From Candidatus Gordonibacter avicola (lineage in GTDB: Bacteria > Actinomycetota > Coriobacteriia > Coriobacteriales > Eggerthellaceae): DNA of 64,000 nt. The notes under the pieces were generated by a model that did not search any database, had not been told where the DNA came from, and saw only the letters and a program-made list of their open reading frames with translations. Where the stretch lies: contig DXGM01000035.1 in assembly GCA_019113915.1 (NCBI GenBank), forward strand, positions 175,550-239,549. Direction: 5' to 3'. This document shows, piece after piece, positions 52,820-61,031 of the stretch (its first letter is position 1; each line of letters begins with the position of its first letter). The translations under genes and the position numbers were made by a program.

Positions 52820-54937
52820 ATGAAGCAAATAAAGCGAGCGTCGTTGGCGTTTGTGTTGGCGGTGGTGCTGGCAACGGGGCTCGTGCCCGCAGGGGCGCTT
52901 ACGGCGTTGGCAGAGCCAGCGAACACGCCAGCAGAAACCTCCCAGGACTCTTCAACTAGTTCAGGCGAAATCACGGCCACCACGGGCGGCGTGTGTCAGG
53001 CAGCCGAAGAACCCTCCGCGGACACTTCCGCAAGCGAGCCAGCCACCGATGGCATCCTCGTCATTCCCAGCACTGACAGTTGGTTGCGCTCCGGCGACAT
53101 GGCCGAACATCAGCTTGAGCAGGCAGGCCTCCGCGTTACCGACCGCATGGAAACCTCCGACGGCGTCATCCTCGCCGCCGAACCGACCGAAGGCCAAACC
53201 GACGAAGAAGCCGCAGCCGCCGCGCAGGCTCTTCCCGGCATCGAAGCCGCTCAGCCCAACTACATCTACTCGCTCATCGACGGCGTAGAAGAACCAGCAC
53301 CCGCAGACGCCGCAACCCCCGAGGCCACCGCAAGCCCCATCTCCCCCACAAGCGACACCTCCACCGCCTCCCCCCTCGCCACCCCCCGCGCGAACGACCC
53401 CTTCGCCCAAACCTCCAGCCCCGCTACCAACCCCAACCAGTACTGGCTCTACAACGCCACCCTCACCGACGCCTGGAACAGCGCCACTACCGACGGCTCG
53501 GTCACCGTGGCCATCCTTGACTCCGGCGTACGCGCCAACCACGAAGACCTGTCTGCAAACGTTCTGCGCAACGTCGCCTACGACGCTTTCTACGACAAGC
53601 CCCTCAACTTCAACGACGCAAACCAGGGCGACTTAAACGGCCACGGCACGCACGTGGCGGGCATCATCGCCGGCGTGGCGAACAACGGCATTGGCATTGC
53701 CGGCGGGTCGTTCAACGCGAACATCGTGCCCATCAAGGTAACGAACGACACCGATTCCCGGGCCACCACCCAGTCGCTCCTGATGGGCTATAATTATATG
53801 TTGTCCCTGGTAAAAAGCGGAAAGTGCCCCAACATCCGCGTGGTGAACATGAGCCTGGGTGGCTACGGCAGCGACATCAGAGACAGCCTTCTGGGAAGCA
53901 CCATCACCCGCGCGCGCAACGAGTTCGGCATCGTTACCGTATGCGCCGGCGGCAACGGCGACAACGTCACGCCCTACACCGATCCCTCCTATCCCAGCGA
54001 TTTCGCAGCCTGCGTTTCCGTAACGGCGCTGGAGCCCGACGGCACGAACATCGTGTGGTCTGACTACAACCAGTATAAAGACATCAGCGCGCCCGGTCGC
54101 AGTATCTGGTCCACCTACATCAGGCAAAACACCTTTGCGAACGGCCCCTATGCTTCCCTTTCCGGTACGTCCATGGCCTCCCCGCTGGTGGCCGGCGCCT
54201 TTGCGCTGCTGTTTGCGGCGGTGCCTGACGCCACGGTGGACGAAGCGTGCGAAGCCGTATACGCCACGGCGCGCGCAATCAACGACCCCGTGAACGACCG
54301 CCGCCAAACCAGCGGCAGCCACGGCGCCATCGACGTCGCCGCTGCGGTGAACTACCTGGAAGCACACCACGTGAAGCACTTCGCTGACGTGCACGAAGCC
54401 GACTGGTTCTACGACACCGTGAATTACGCCACGTCAAACGGCATCATGAACGGCTACGCGGGCACCAACCTGTTCGGCCCCAACGACGTCATGACGCGCG
54501 AACAGGCCGCCGCCGTGCTGTACAACTACCTGGGCAACGGCGCCATCGCGCCCGCAGCCCCGCAAACCGACATCAACCAAGCGGACTGGTACGCCCGCCC
54601 CGTGAACTGGGCCATTGCCACCGGCTACATGAACGGCTACGACAGCCGCACGTTCGGCGTGGGCGACTCGCTCACGCGCGAGCAGGTGGCCTGCATCATC
54701 GCCAACGTCACCGGCAACAGCACCACGCAAGCCAACCCCGCCAAGTTCAACGCCCTCCCCGACCACAACGCCACCAGCGACTGGGCGCGCACGTGCGTGA
54801 CCTGGGCCGTTGACAAGGGCGTCATCAACGGCGTCAACCAACCCGACGGCACGCGCCTGCTCAACCCGGGCGGCACCGCCACCCGCGCTGAAATGGCGGC
54901 CGTCATCAAAAACGCCATCCTCAGCGGCTTGCTGTAG
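52820..54937 (+). CDS. SLH-anchored subtilisin-like serine protease
   Basis: 705 residues from the ATG preceded by AGGAGG (a longer frame exists upstream; TATACT at 52778 is a possible -10). A signal peptide (about 1-31) is followed by a propeptide-like region (about 78-155) and a Thr/Pro/Ala linker. The S8 catalytic domain has Asp234 (AILDSGV), His275 (NGHGTHVAG) and Ser451 (GTSMASP), with Asn379 at the oxyanion position. Three SLH repeats fill about 518-703 (HFADV..WFYDTVNYATSNGIMNGY and two more). SLH domains bind pyruvylated wall polymer, so it is a cell-surface protease. The putative pyruvyl transferase gene follows at once. Confidence 0.93.
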   Translation: MKQIKRASLAFVLAVVLATGLVPAGALTALAEPANTPAETSQDSSTSSGEITATTGGVCQAAEEPSADTSASEPATDGILVIPSTDSWLRSGDMAEHQLEQAGLRVTDRMETSDGVILAAEPTEGQTDEEAAAAAQALPGIEAAQPNYIYSLIDGVEEPAPADAATPEATASPISPTSDTSTASPLATPRANDPFAQTSSPATNPNQYWLYNATLTDAWNSATTDGSVTVAILDSGVRANHEDLSANVLRNVAYDAFYDKPLNFNDANQGDLNGHGTHVAGIIAGVANNGIGIAGGSFNANIVPIKVTNDTDSRATTQSLLMGYNYMLSLVKSGKCPNIRVVNMSLGGYGSDIRDSLLGSTITRARNEFGIVTVCAGGNGDNVTPYTDPSYPSDFAACVSVTALEPDGTNIVWSDYNQYKDISAPGRSIWSTYIRQNTFANGPYASLSGTSMASPLVAGAFALLFAAVPDATVDEACEAVYATARAINDPVNDRRQTSGSHGAIDVAAAVNYLEAHHVKHFADVHEADWFYDTVNYATSNGIMNGYAGTNLFGPNDVMTREQAAAVLYNYLGNGAIAPAAPQTDINQADWYARPVNWAIATGYMNGYDSRTFGVGDSLTREQVACIIANVTGNSTTQANPAKFNALPDHNATSDWARTCVTWAVDKGVINGVNQPDGTRLLNPGGTATRAEMAAVIKNAILSGLL

Positions 54938-55015
54938 CTTGGCAGACGTGCGCCAGGAAGCCCGCGCGTTGTGCTATGGTGACAACCGAAAACGACACGT
55001 CTTCGGAGGTTCGCT

Positions 55016-57328
55016 TTGCCCGATAACCGCACACGGCACTGCCGCATCGCCCTGCTCGCGCGCCCCGCACACGGCCTCGCCTCGCTCTCGTGGCGCATAA
55101 AGGACATCCTTGAGGCGCGCGGCCACACGGTGTTCTTCTTTTCGCCCGCCACGCACCCCTTCGCGTTCGATGCGGAAGGGGTGGCGCAGCCCGCGTGCCT
55201 GCAACGCTTTTGCGTGACGCAACAGCTGGATTGTGTGCTGATGGCCGACGGTGTGCTGCTACCTTTGGAGAACCACGAGATACTGGCGAAACGCACGGCC
55301 GTGGGGCTGGTGTGCGACAGCATGCAGGTGGCGAAAGGATACGCGCAGGCGCTTGCTGGCACACACGTAGACTTTGCGCTGGTGACGAGCGAGCGCATGG
55401 GGGAAGTTATCGAAGCCGGAGGCATTGCGGATGTAGTGGAGTTGTGTCCGGCGGCCGTGGACGCCGAATATGCGAACACCCCCCTGGCGAATACGATTGC
55501 CTACGGGCCAAGCGTCCTCTGCTTGCAAGATGCCACAGAAAGCCGCATTGCGTACCTGCGCCGCTATATGGAAGAGAACCCTGGGGAAGCCGTGCGTTGC
55601 GTTGGCGAGGGATGGCCGGAAGAGTGGCGCATCTCTCCTGCTACCAGCGGGTTCGTTTACGCCTCACGCTCTAGTCACACGGTGATGGTGTTCGACGATG
55701 AAGGGGAAGGTGCCGACGCGCTACAAGCCGCCGAAGAAAGCGGCCTGCTGGCCCTCGCCCTCCACGACAGCAATACCCTCATGCGCATCACCAGCGACAC
55801 CGTCGAACCGCTCCCCTACACTACCAGCAGCGACGCCCTTGACACCACCCTCGCTGCCGCCTGGGAGCGCATCCGCGCACACCTCGCGCCGCGCGGCCTC
55901 ATGCCGGGCACCGAGGCACCGCGCCGCATCGTGGCCATCTTGGGTTATGTGGGCAAGGGCAACTTCGGCGACGAGTACATCCTCGCCACGCTCGACCAGC
56001 GCATCCGCAGCCGCTTCCCTGGCGCGTCGGTGGTCGCCATCAGCGAGGACCCTGCCCACACACTGCAAGAGCGCGGCATCTACGCCATAAGTCTGCGCGA
56101 CACACGTATGCTGGCGGGCGTGCTCGACTTCGCGTCGGCCACGCTCGTCATAGCCGGCCTGCTGTTTGACCAGGGAACACGCTGGACCATGGGCAAGGCC
56201 GAGTTCGTCTCAACCACCAGCTGCTCCGACATCCCCGGAATCGCAAACTACGTGAGCCTGGCCACCCTCAGCGGTGCGCAGCCCGTGCTCTACGGTATTG
56301 GCGCTGGGCCGCTGGCGCTGGCCGACTCGCAGCGTCTCGTGAACCTTATGGCCCGTCTGGGAGCGCGCTTCATCGCACGCGACGCGGAAACCGCCCAGCT
56401 CATCAGGGCATGCGACGTGCCGGAAAGCCTCGTAATCCAGAAGGCCGACACCGCCTTTCTCGGCGCGCATGAACGCACGGCCGCGGTTGATACCTGGCTT
56501 GAGCAGACGGGCTTTCAGCCCGACGCCCACCGCCTGATTGCCGTATCCCTTCGCGACTATGACCACGCGCCACAGGACTTCGCCGAGCGCGTTGCCGCAG
56601 CTCTTGATGCTGTCGCGCACATCCACAAAGACGTGCGCTTCGCGTTGTGCGTCCTCGACCCCGCCGACCGCACCCTCGCGCAGTGCGTGCAGACCAACCT
56701 GTACAACCCCGCCTCCGCCGCGCTGTTCGACGAGGGCGACCGCATCGAGGCCGTAGCCGACCTGCTGGCCCGCGCGCACGCCGGCCTGTCGATGCGCTAC
56801 CACTGCTCGCTTTTGCTCAACAGCTTCGGAAAGCCCTGCGTAGGCATAGATTATCTGCCGAAAGTGGCAGCCCTCTACCATGACATGGGCTGCGACGACC
56901 TGCTACTACCCATGGATGCCGAAGCAGCGAACATCGAGCGCACGCTGATCTCCCTGCTGGACTCCTACGAAGCACGCAGCGCAACGGTAAAGGAAAACGC
57001 CAAACGCCTCCGCCACATCAGCGAGGAAGCCGAAGACCTGCTTGCAGATATCATCGAAGAAGTCGGCCCGCAAAAGGAAGGTGCCCTCAGTCGCGCCTTC
57101 TACCTCTACGACGAGCCCGCCTCTGAGCTGCGCCATCAACAGCACGAGGCCGACCTTACCGCGCGCCTGCGCGAGGCAGAGCACACCGCACAAACCCTCA
57201 CCACCGAGAACGCCCACTTGGCGCAAGAACTAGAGTCCCTCACGTCCTCCAAGTCCTACAAACTAGGCTGGACCATAATGCGCCTCCCCAGCCACCTAAA
57301 AGCCACCTTTAAGCACCACCAGCACTAA
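55016..57328 (+). CDS. CsaB-like polysaccharide pyruvyl transferase with extra N-terminal domain
   Basis: 770 residues from a TTG with GGAGG upstream. Residues about 305-650 form the pyruvyl-transferase domain: ILGYVGKGNFGDEYIL at its start, GIGAGPLALADS, and MRYHCSLLLNSFGKPCVGIDY near its end. This is much longer than CsaB alone (about 350-400). The N-terminal 300 residues look like a glycosyltransferase-type Rossmann domain (IALLARPAHGLASLSWRIKDILEARGHTVFFFSP), not assigned further. A coiled coil lies at about 700-745, ending in an SKSYKLGWTIMRLP tail often seen on wall glycosyltransferases. Probably modifies the wall polymer recognised by SLH domains. It starts 78 bp after the SLH protease gene. 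Confidence 0.82.
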   Translation: MPDNRTRHCRIALLARPAHGLASLSWRIKDILEARGHTVFFFSPATHPFAFDAEGVAQPACLQRFCVTQQLDCVLMADGVLLPLENHEILAKRTAVGLVCDSMQVAKGYAQALAGTHVDFALVTSERMGEVIEAGGIADVVELCPAAVDAEYANTPLANTIAYGPSVLCLQDATESRIAYLRRYMEENPGEAVRCVGEGWPEEWRISPATSGFVYASRSSHTVMVFDDEGEGADALQAAEESGLLALALHDSNTLMRITSDTVEPLPYTTSSDALDTTLAAAWERIRAHLAPRGLMPGTEAPRRIVAILGYVGKGNFGDEYILATLDQRIRSRFPGASVVAISEDPAHTLQERGIYAISLRDTRMLAGVLDFASATLVIAGLLFDQGTRWTMGKAEFVSTTSCSDIPGIANYVSLATLSGAQPVLYGIGAGPLALADSQRLVNLMARLGARFIARDAETAQLIRACDVPESLVIQKADTAFLGAHERTAAVDTWLEQTGFQPDAHRLIAVSLRDYDHAPQDFAERVAAALDAVAHIHKDVRFALCVLDPADRTLAQCVQTNLYNPASAALFDEGDRIEAVADLLARAHAGLSMRYHCSLLLNSFGKPCVGIDYLPKVAALYHDMGCDDLLLPMDAEAANIERTLISLLDSYEARSATVKENAKRLRHISEEAEDLLADIIEEVGPQKEGALSRAFYLYDEPASELRHQQHEADLTARLREAEHTAQTLTTENAHLAQELESLTSSKSYKLGWTIMRLPSHLKATFKHHQH

Positions 57329-57338
57329 CAACACACAA

Positions 57339-57444
57339 TTTATCGCCATTCGATAAGTGTAGCTCTAGCTGCATACCCAACAATAACGTTGTTCGATAAA
57401 TTTCATTCTATAATCGCGCCTCATTTATCACTATTCGATAAGTG
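57339..57444. repeat. AT-rich direct repeats with internal dyads
   Basis: Two 21-bp repeats, TTTATC plus three variable bases plus ATTCGATAAGTG, lie at 57339-57359 and 57424-57444. A third partial copy, TTCGATAAA, is at 57392-57400. The first copy contains the dyad TTATCG...CGATAA. The stretch is far richer in A and T than its surroundings. No gene starts nearby on the plus strand, so the sites could be an orphan operator, an attachment site or a remnant of lost DNA. Confidence 0.55.
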
Positions 57445-57559
57445 AGTAACTATTATCGCCACTACCATCCGCTTTTGCAAAGTGTGACGCGCTTCGCGCT
57501 ACTGATTACGCCAGAAGCACCCCACATCCCAAACCTTATGACGCGGACTTTTATGCAGA

Positions 57560-57752
57560 TTGTCATCCTGAGCGAGCGAAGCATTCAACAGTCCAGTGGA
57601 CTGTTGAACTCCCGAGCACGCGAAGCGAGCGCAGGGAGGCCCCGCGAAGCGGGGACGAAGGATCCCGTGTGGCGATAGCTGGCAGAGTTCCGGCTGGCGC
57701 CACACGGGATCCTTCGACTACGGCGGCTTCGCCGCCTCCGCTCAGGATGACA
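57560..57752. repeat. Second copy of the GTCATCCTG palindromic repeat, with insert
   Basis: Outer TTGTCATCCTGAG pairs with CTCAGGATGACA, and AAGGATCCCGTGTGG pairs with CCACACGGGATCCTT, as in the copy at 50514-50636. This copy is longer and carries an extra perfect palindrome, TTCAACAGTCCA-G-TGGACTGTTGAA, at about 57583-57607 plus smaller GC-rich hairpins. Confidence 0.8.
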
Positions 57753-57779
57753 GGGGCCCGACGCTCGCTCGGGTTGAGC

Positions 57780-57945
57780 GTAGGGATGCTACCAGCGACG
57801 GCGCGAAGCGCCTAGTCCCTTTAGGGAAGCATCCGCTCCGCCGCAGGCGGAGAACACAACCACCACCTGCGTTTTCGCGCTTCGCGCGAACGGATGCTTC
57901 CCTAAAGGGACTAGGCGCTGCGCGCCGTCGCTGTTGCATCCCTAC
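57780..57945. repeat. Long inverted repeat with 55-bp arms
   Basis: The arms at 57780-57835 and 57891-57945 are near-perfect complements (about four differences), including CTAGTCCCTTTAGGGAAGC. The 55-base centre holds two further hairpins, CTCCGCC/GGCGGAG and TTCGCGC/GCGCGAA. The RNA or single-stranded DNA would form a long cruciform. No coding potential. Confidence 0.85.
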
Positions 57946-58092
57946 GGGGGTTATGCCTCTTGTACGTCAGCGCCTTCAAGCAAGTCAGCCCGCGTCGTGA
58001 GGATAGGGACTTGGTGGCCCCATGGCGTAATCAGTAGCGCGTAAGCGCGTCACACTTTTGCCAGAGCGCGAAACGCGGCCGAAAGACAACAA

Positions 58093-58124
58093 CGCCCCCG
58101 GCTCGCACGCGCAAGCCGGGGGCG
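58093..58124 (-). terminator. Intrinsic terminator of secA
   Basis: CGCCCCCGGCT (58093-58103) and AGCCGGGGGCG (58114-58124) form a perfect 11-bp stem with a 10-base loop. On the minus strand it is followed by TTGTTGTCTTT. It lies 21 bp after the secA stop codon. Confidence 0.85.
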
Positions 58125-58144
58125 CGCACAACGTCAACCAGACC

Positions 58145-60757
58145 CTACAACAAAGGCGCGTTGTTCTTGGCTTGGTTCAGCTGATCCTCGCTGCTTTCGG
58201 TTAGGGCGGCCTCTACGTTGCTATAAATCAACTTGTCCAACCTGAACGGGTTGTCTTCCTCGGGCGGCAGCACAATCTCGGGCTTCTCCACGGGCAGACG
58301 CACCAACGTGCGGATGAAGTCCTCGTAGATACCAAACGTCAGGTCAGTGAAGGCGCGATACGCCTCTTCCTTGTACTCCACCAGCGGGTCGCGATGGCCC
58401 AGGGCGCGCAGGCCGATGCCGTTCTTCAGGTAGTCCATCTCCTGCAGGTGCGCAATCCAGTGCGTGTCAATCTGGCGCAGCATCACCTGGCGCGCGATGT
58501 CCTTCATTTCCTCGGTGCCCACCTCTTTGCGCTTGCGGCGGTACGGGTTCATGATGTCGTCGTGCAGCAAGTCGGCCAGAATGTCCTGGAAGTGAATGTC
58601 GTAGAACTTCGAGTCGTACTCCGGCGCGCCGCTCATCTCCACCATCCACGCGTCGAGCGCTGGATAGTCCCAGTCCACGTAGGACTTGTCGTAGGGACAG
58701 AACGTCTGCAGCTTGTACACAATGAGGTCGTAGAGCATCCGGAATATCTGCATGTCGTCAAACTCTTTGCCATCCAGCACGGCGTTGCGTTCCTCGTAGA
58801 TTGCCTTGCGCTGCAGGTTCATGACGTCGTCGTACTCCAGAACGTTCTTGCGCGCGCCGAAGTGGATGCTCTCAACTTGCCGCTGCGCCGAGCCAATCAC
58901 CTTGGACACCAGTGGGTCTTGAAGCGGCTGATCATCGGGCATGCCGCGCTTAATCATCATGTCGGACACCGCGTGCAGACGGTCCTGGCCGAAGCGCTTC
59001 AACAGGTTGTCCTCAAGTGACAGGTAGAACTGCGACTCGCCCGGGTCGCCCTGACGGCCAGCGCGACCACGCAGCTGGTTGTCAATGCGGCGCGACTCGT
59101 GGCGGTCGGTACCAATGACGCACAGGCCACCGAACTGGCGCACCGCGTAGCCCTCACGGCTGGTGATGTAGTCAGCCTCGGCCTCGGCCGTATGGAGTTT
59201 TTCCTCGTCGGTCATGTGGGAGTTTTCATAGCGCACGAGAGCGTCACGCACGAGGGCATCGCGGTTACCCCCCAGCAGAATGTCCGTACCACGACCAGCC
59301 ATGTTGGTGGCGATGGTGACCGCACCCAAGCGGCCCGCCTGCTCCACGATGCGCGCCTCGCGCTCAGGGTTCTTAGCGTTGAGCGTCTCATGCTTCACGC
59401 CGCGCTTATCCAGCAGGCGGCTCAAGCGCTCGCTCGCCTCAATGGTGGACGTACCAATAAGCACCGGCTGCCCCTTGGCGTGACGACGCTCCACCTCGTC
59501 AGCCACGGCCTTATACTTAGCATCTACCGTGCGGAAAATGAGGTCCTCTTTGTCCTGGCGAATAACCGGCTTGTTCGTGGGAATAGGAACCACGGGAAGC
59601 TTATAGATGTGACGGAACTCGGAGTCCTCCGTGAGTGCCGTACCCGTCATGCCGGACAGCTTTTCATACAGGCGGAAGTAGTTTTGCAGCGTAACTGTGG
59701 CAAGAGTCTGGTTCTCGGCCTGGATTTTTACATGCTCCTTAGCCTCAAGCGCCTGATGCAAGCCCTCTGAGTAGCGACGCCCCTCCATGATACGACCGGT
59801 GAACTCGTCAACAATCTTAAGTTCACCGTCGATAACCACGTATTCCACGTCACGCTTAAACAAGAACTCAGCGCGCAACGCCTGCTTGAGGTGGTTGGCT
59901 AGCTTGCCAGAGGCATCGGCATAAATCTCCATGCCAAGCATCTCTTCAATTTTGTCGAGACCCTTCTCACTGGCGTAGACGGTGCGTTTTGCCTCGTCGA
60001 GCACAATATCGTCCTCGCGCGAGAGACGCGGCATTACCTCAGCAAAGGCGTTGTACAAATCCGCAGCCGCTCCACCCAGACCTGAGATAATCAACGGCGT
60101 ACGTGCCTCGTCGATGAGAATGGAGTCCACCTCGTCCACGATAGAGAAATGCTGCCCGCGTTGCACACGCTCCGCAGGAGAGGACACCATGTTGTCGCGC
60201 AGATAGTCAAAGCCAAACTCAGAGTTCGTGCCATAGGTAATGTGTGCCGCATAGGAGGGCTTACGCTCCCATGGCTGCATCCCGTTTTGGAGAAGGCCCA
60301 CTTCAAGCCCGAGGAAGTGGTAAAGCTGCCCCATCCACTCGCTATCGCGCTTTGCGAGGTAATCATTGACGGTGACCACATGGACATTCTCGCCCGTGAG
60401 GGCATTGAGGAACGCCGCGGCGGTGGCGACAAGCGTCTTGCCCTCACCAGTTTTCATCTCAGCAATGCAGCCATCATTGAGAGCCATAGCACCAATAAGC
60501 TGCACGTCGAAGTGACGCATCCCGAGGGTGCGCCAACTGGCCTCGCGCACGAGCGCGAACGCCTCGGGCAACATCTTGTCGAGCGCCTCGCCGTTAGCGA
60601 TACGCTCCTGCAGCACGGCAGTAAAGGATTTAAGTTCTGCGTCAGATTTACTCTTGAAACCCTCTTCGAGGTCGCCAATGGACTGTACTTTACGTTGGTA
60701 GCCCTTAAGGCGCTTGTCGTTACCCAGAGTGAGCAGTTTGGAAAACGGGTTGGTCAT
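58145..60757 (-). CDS. secA: Preprotein translocase ATPase SecA
   Basis: An 870-residue motor that pushes unfolded preproteins through SecYEG. DEAD-type Walker A KTGEGKT lies at 102-108. The preprotein-binding region has VVTVNDYLAKRDSEWMG nearby, the second nucleotide domain has VTIATNMAGRGTDILLGG, and NQLRGRAGRQGDPGES follows. The C-terminal zinc-binding CxCxnCH motif found in many SecA proteins is absent; the protein ends after an acidic linker. GGAGGG precedes the ATG. It would export the adjacent SLH proteins, which carry Sec-type signals. Confidence 0.96.
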   Translation of the reverse strand: MTNPFSKLLTLGNDKRLKGYQRKVQSIGDLEEGFKSKSDAELKSFTAVLQERIANGEALDKMLPEAFALVREASWRTLGMRHFDVQLIGAMALNDGCIAEMKTGEGKTLVATAAAFLNALTGENVHVVTVNDYLAKRDSEWMGQLYHFLGLEVGLLQNGMQPWERKPSYAAHITYGTNSEFGFDYLRDNMVSSPAERVQRGQHFSIVDEVDSILIDEARTPLIISGLGGAAADLYNAFAEVMPRLSREDDIVLDEAKRTVYASEKGLDKIEEMLGMEIYADASGKLANHLKQALRAEFLFKRDVEYVVIDGELKIVDEFTGRIMEGRRYSEGLHQALEAKEHVKIQAENQTLATVTLQNYFRLYEKLSGMTGTALTEDSEFRHIYKLPVVPIPTNKPVIRQDKEDLIFRTVDAKYKAVADEVERRHAKGQPVLIGTSTIEASERLSRLLDKRGVKHETLNAKNPEREARIVEQAGRLGAVTIATNMAGRGTDILLGGNRDALVRDALVRYENSHMTDEEKLHTAEAEADYITSREGYAVRQFGGLCVIGTDRHESRRIDNQLRGRAGRQGDPGESQFYLSLEDNLLKRFGQDRLHAVSDMMIKRGMPDDQPLQDPLVSKVIGSAQRQVESIHFGARKNVLEYDDVMNLQRKAIYEERNAVLDGKEFDDMQIFRMLYDLIVYKLQTFCPYDKSYVDWDYPALDAWMVEMSGAPEYDSKFYDIHFQDILADLLHDDIMNPYRRKRKEVGTEEMKDIARQVMLRQIDTHWIAHLQEMDYLKNGIGLRALGHRDPLVEYKEEAYRAFTDLTFGIYEDFIRTLVRLPVEKPEIVLPPEEDNPFRLDKLIYSNVEAALTESSEDQLNQAKNNAPLL

Positions 60758-60809
60758 AACCGGTAGAACCCTCCAAAGATTAGATGACCTAAAATAGAAA
60801 TGCCATCAG

Positions 60810-60815
60810 ATTATA
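60810..60815 (-). promoter_or_regulatory. Possible -10 element of secA
   Basis: A perfect TATAAT on the minus strand, 53 bp before the secA ATG. No good -35 hexamer at 16-18 bp. The expected -35 position falls inside the hairpin at 60834-60863. Confidence 0.45.
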
Positions 60816-60833
60816 CAACGTCCCACAATGCAA

Positions 60834-60863
60834 GACGCCCTCGCGTTCACACGCGAGAGCGTC
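60834..60863 (-). terminator. Hairpin between the SLH protein gene and secA
   Basis: GACGCCCTCGCGT (60834-60846) and ACGCGAGAGCGTC (60851-60863) pair over 13 bp with one mismatch and a 4-base loop. On the minus strand TTGCATTG follows. Probably stops transcription of the SLH protein gene before secA. Confidence 0.65.
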
Positions 60864-60959
60864 TTTGCACAACGAAGCCTTCCGCGACAGCTTGCTTTAA
60901 GGCTTGTAGGACAATCTGTTGCGAAAAACAGATCGCCCAACAAACCTGCTGAACTCTCA

Positions 60960-60987
60960 GAGGTGGGGGACTTTCATCCCCCACCTC
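60960..60987 (-). terminator. Strong hairpin after the SLH protein gene
   Basis: GAGGTGGGGGA (60960-60970) and TCCCCCACCTC (60977-60987) form a perfect 11-bp stem with a 6-base loop, 45 bp after the SLH protein stop codon. No T run follows on the minus strand, so it may stabilise the 3' end of an abundant message rather than terminate it. Confidence 0.6.
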
Positions 60988-61031
60988 CTACTTTACTCTA
61001 CAAGCAAAGCGCGAGTTTCAGCAAAGCAAAC

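Larger units (their letters stand above)
57477..58062. mobile_element. Composite non-coding element bounded by inverted repeats (MITE-like)
   Basis: The left arm (57477-57512) and right arm (58024-58062) are inverted copies of one sequence, with small indels. From outside in, the left arm starts GCAAAGTGTGACGCGC and ends CTACTGATTACGCC. A further partial copy lies at 44152-44174. Between the arms are two more palindromic elements (57560-57752 and 57780-57945). No transposase or other credible gene is inside. Nested miniature elements or a hot spot for such insertions are possible readings. Confidence 0.55.

Noticed and set aside
57339..57444. Replication origin with DnaA boxes
   Set aside because: The repeats are ATTCGATAAGTG-like, not TTATCCACA, and no dnaA, dnaN or parAB genes are near.
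60865..60872. TTGCACAA near secA as a third copy of the operator
   Set aside because: Only one half of the palindrome is present and there is no matching arm 10 bp away.
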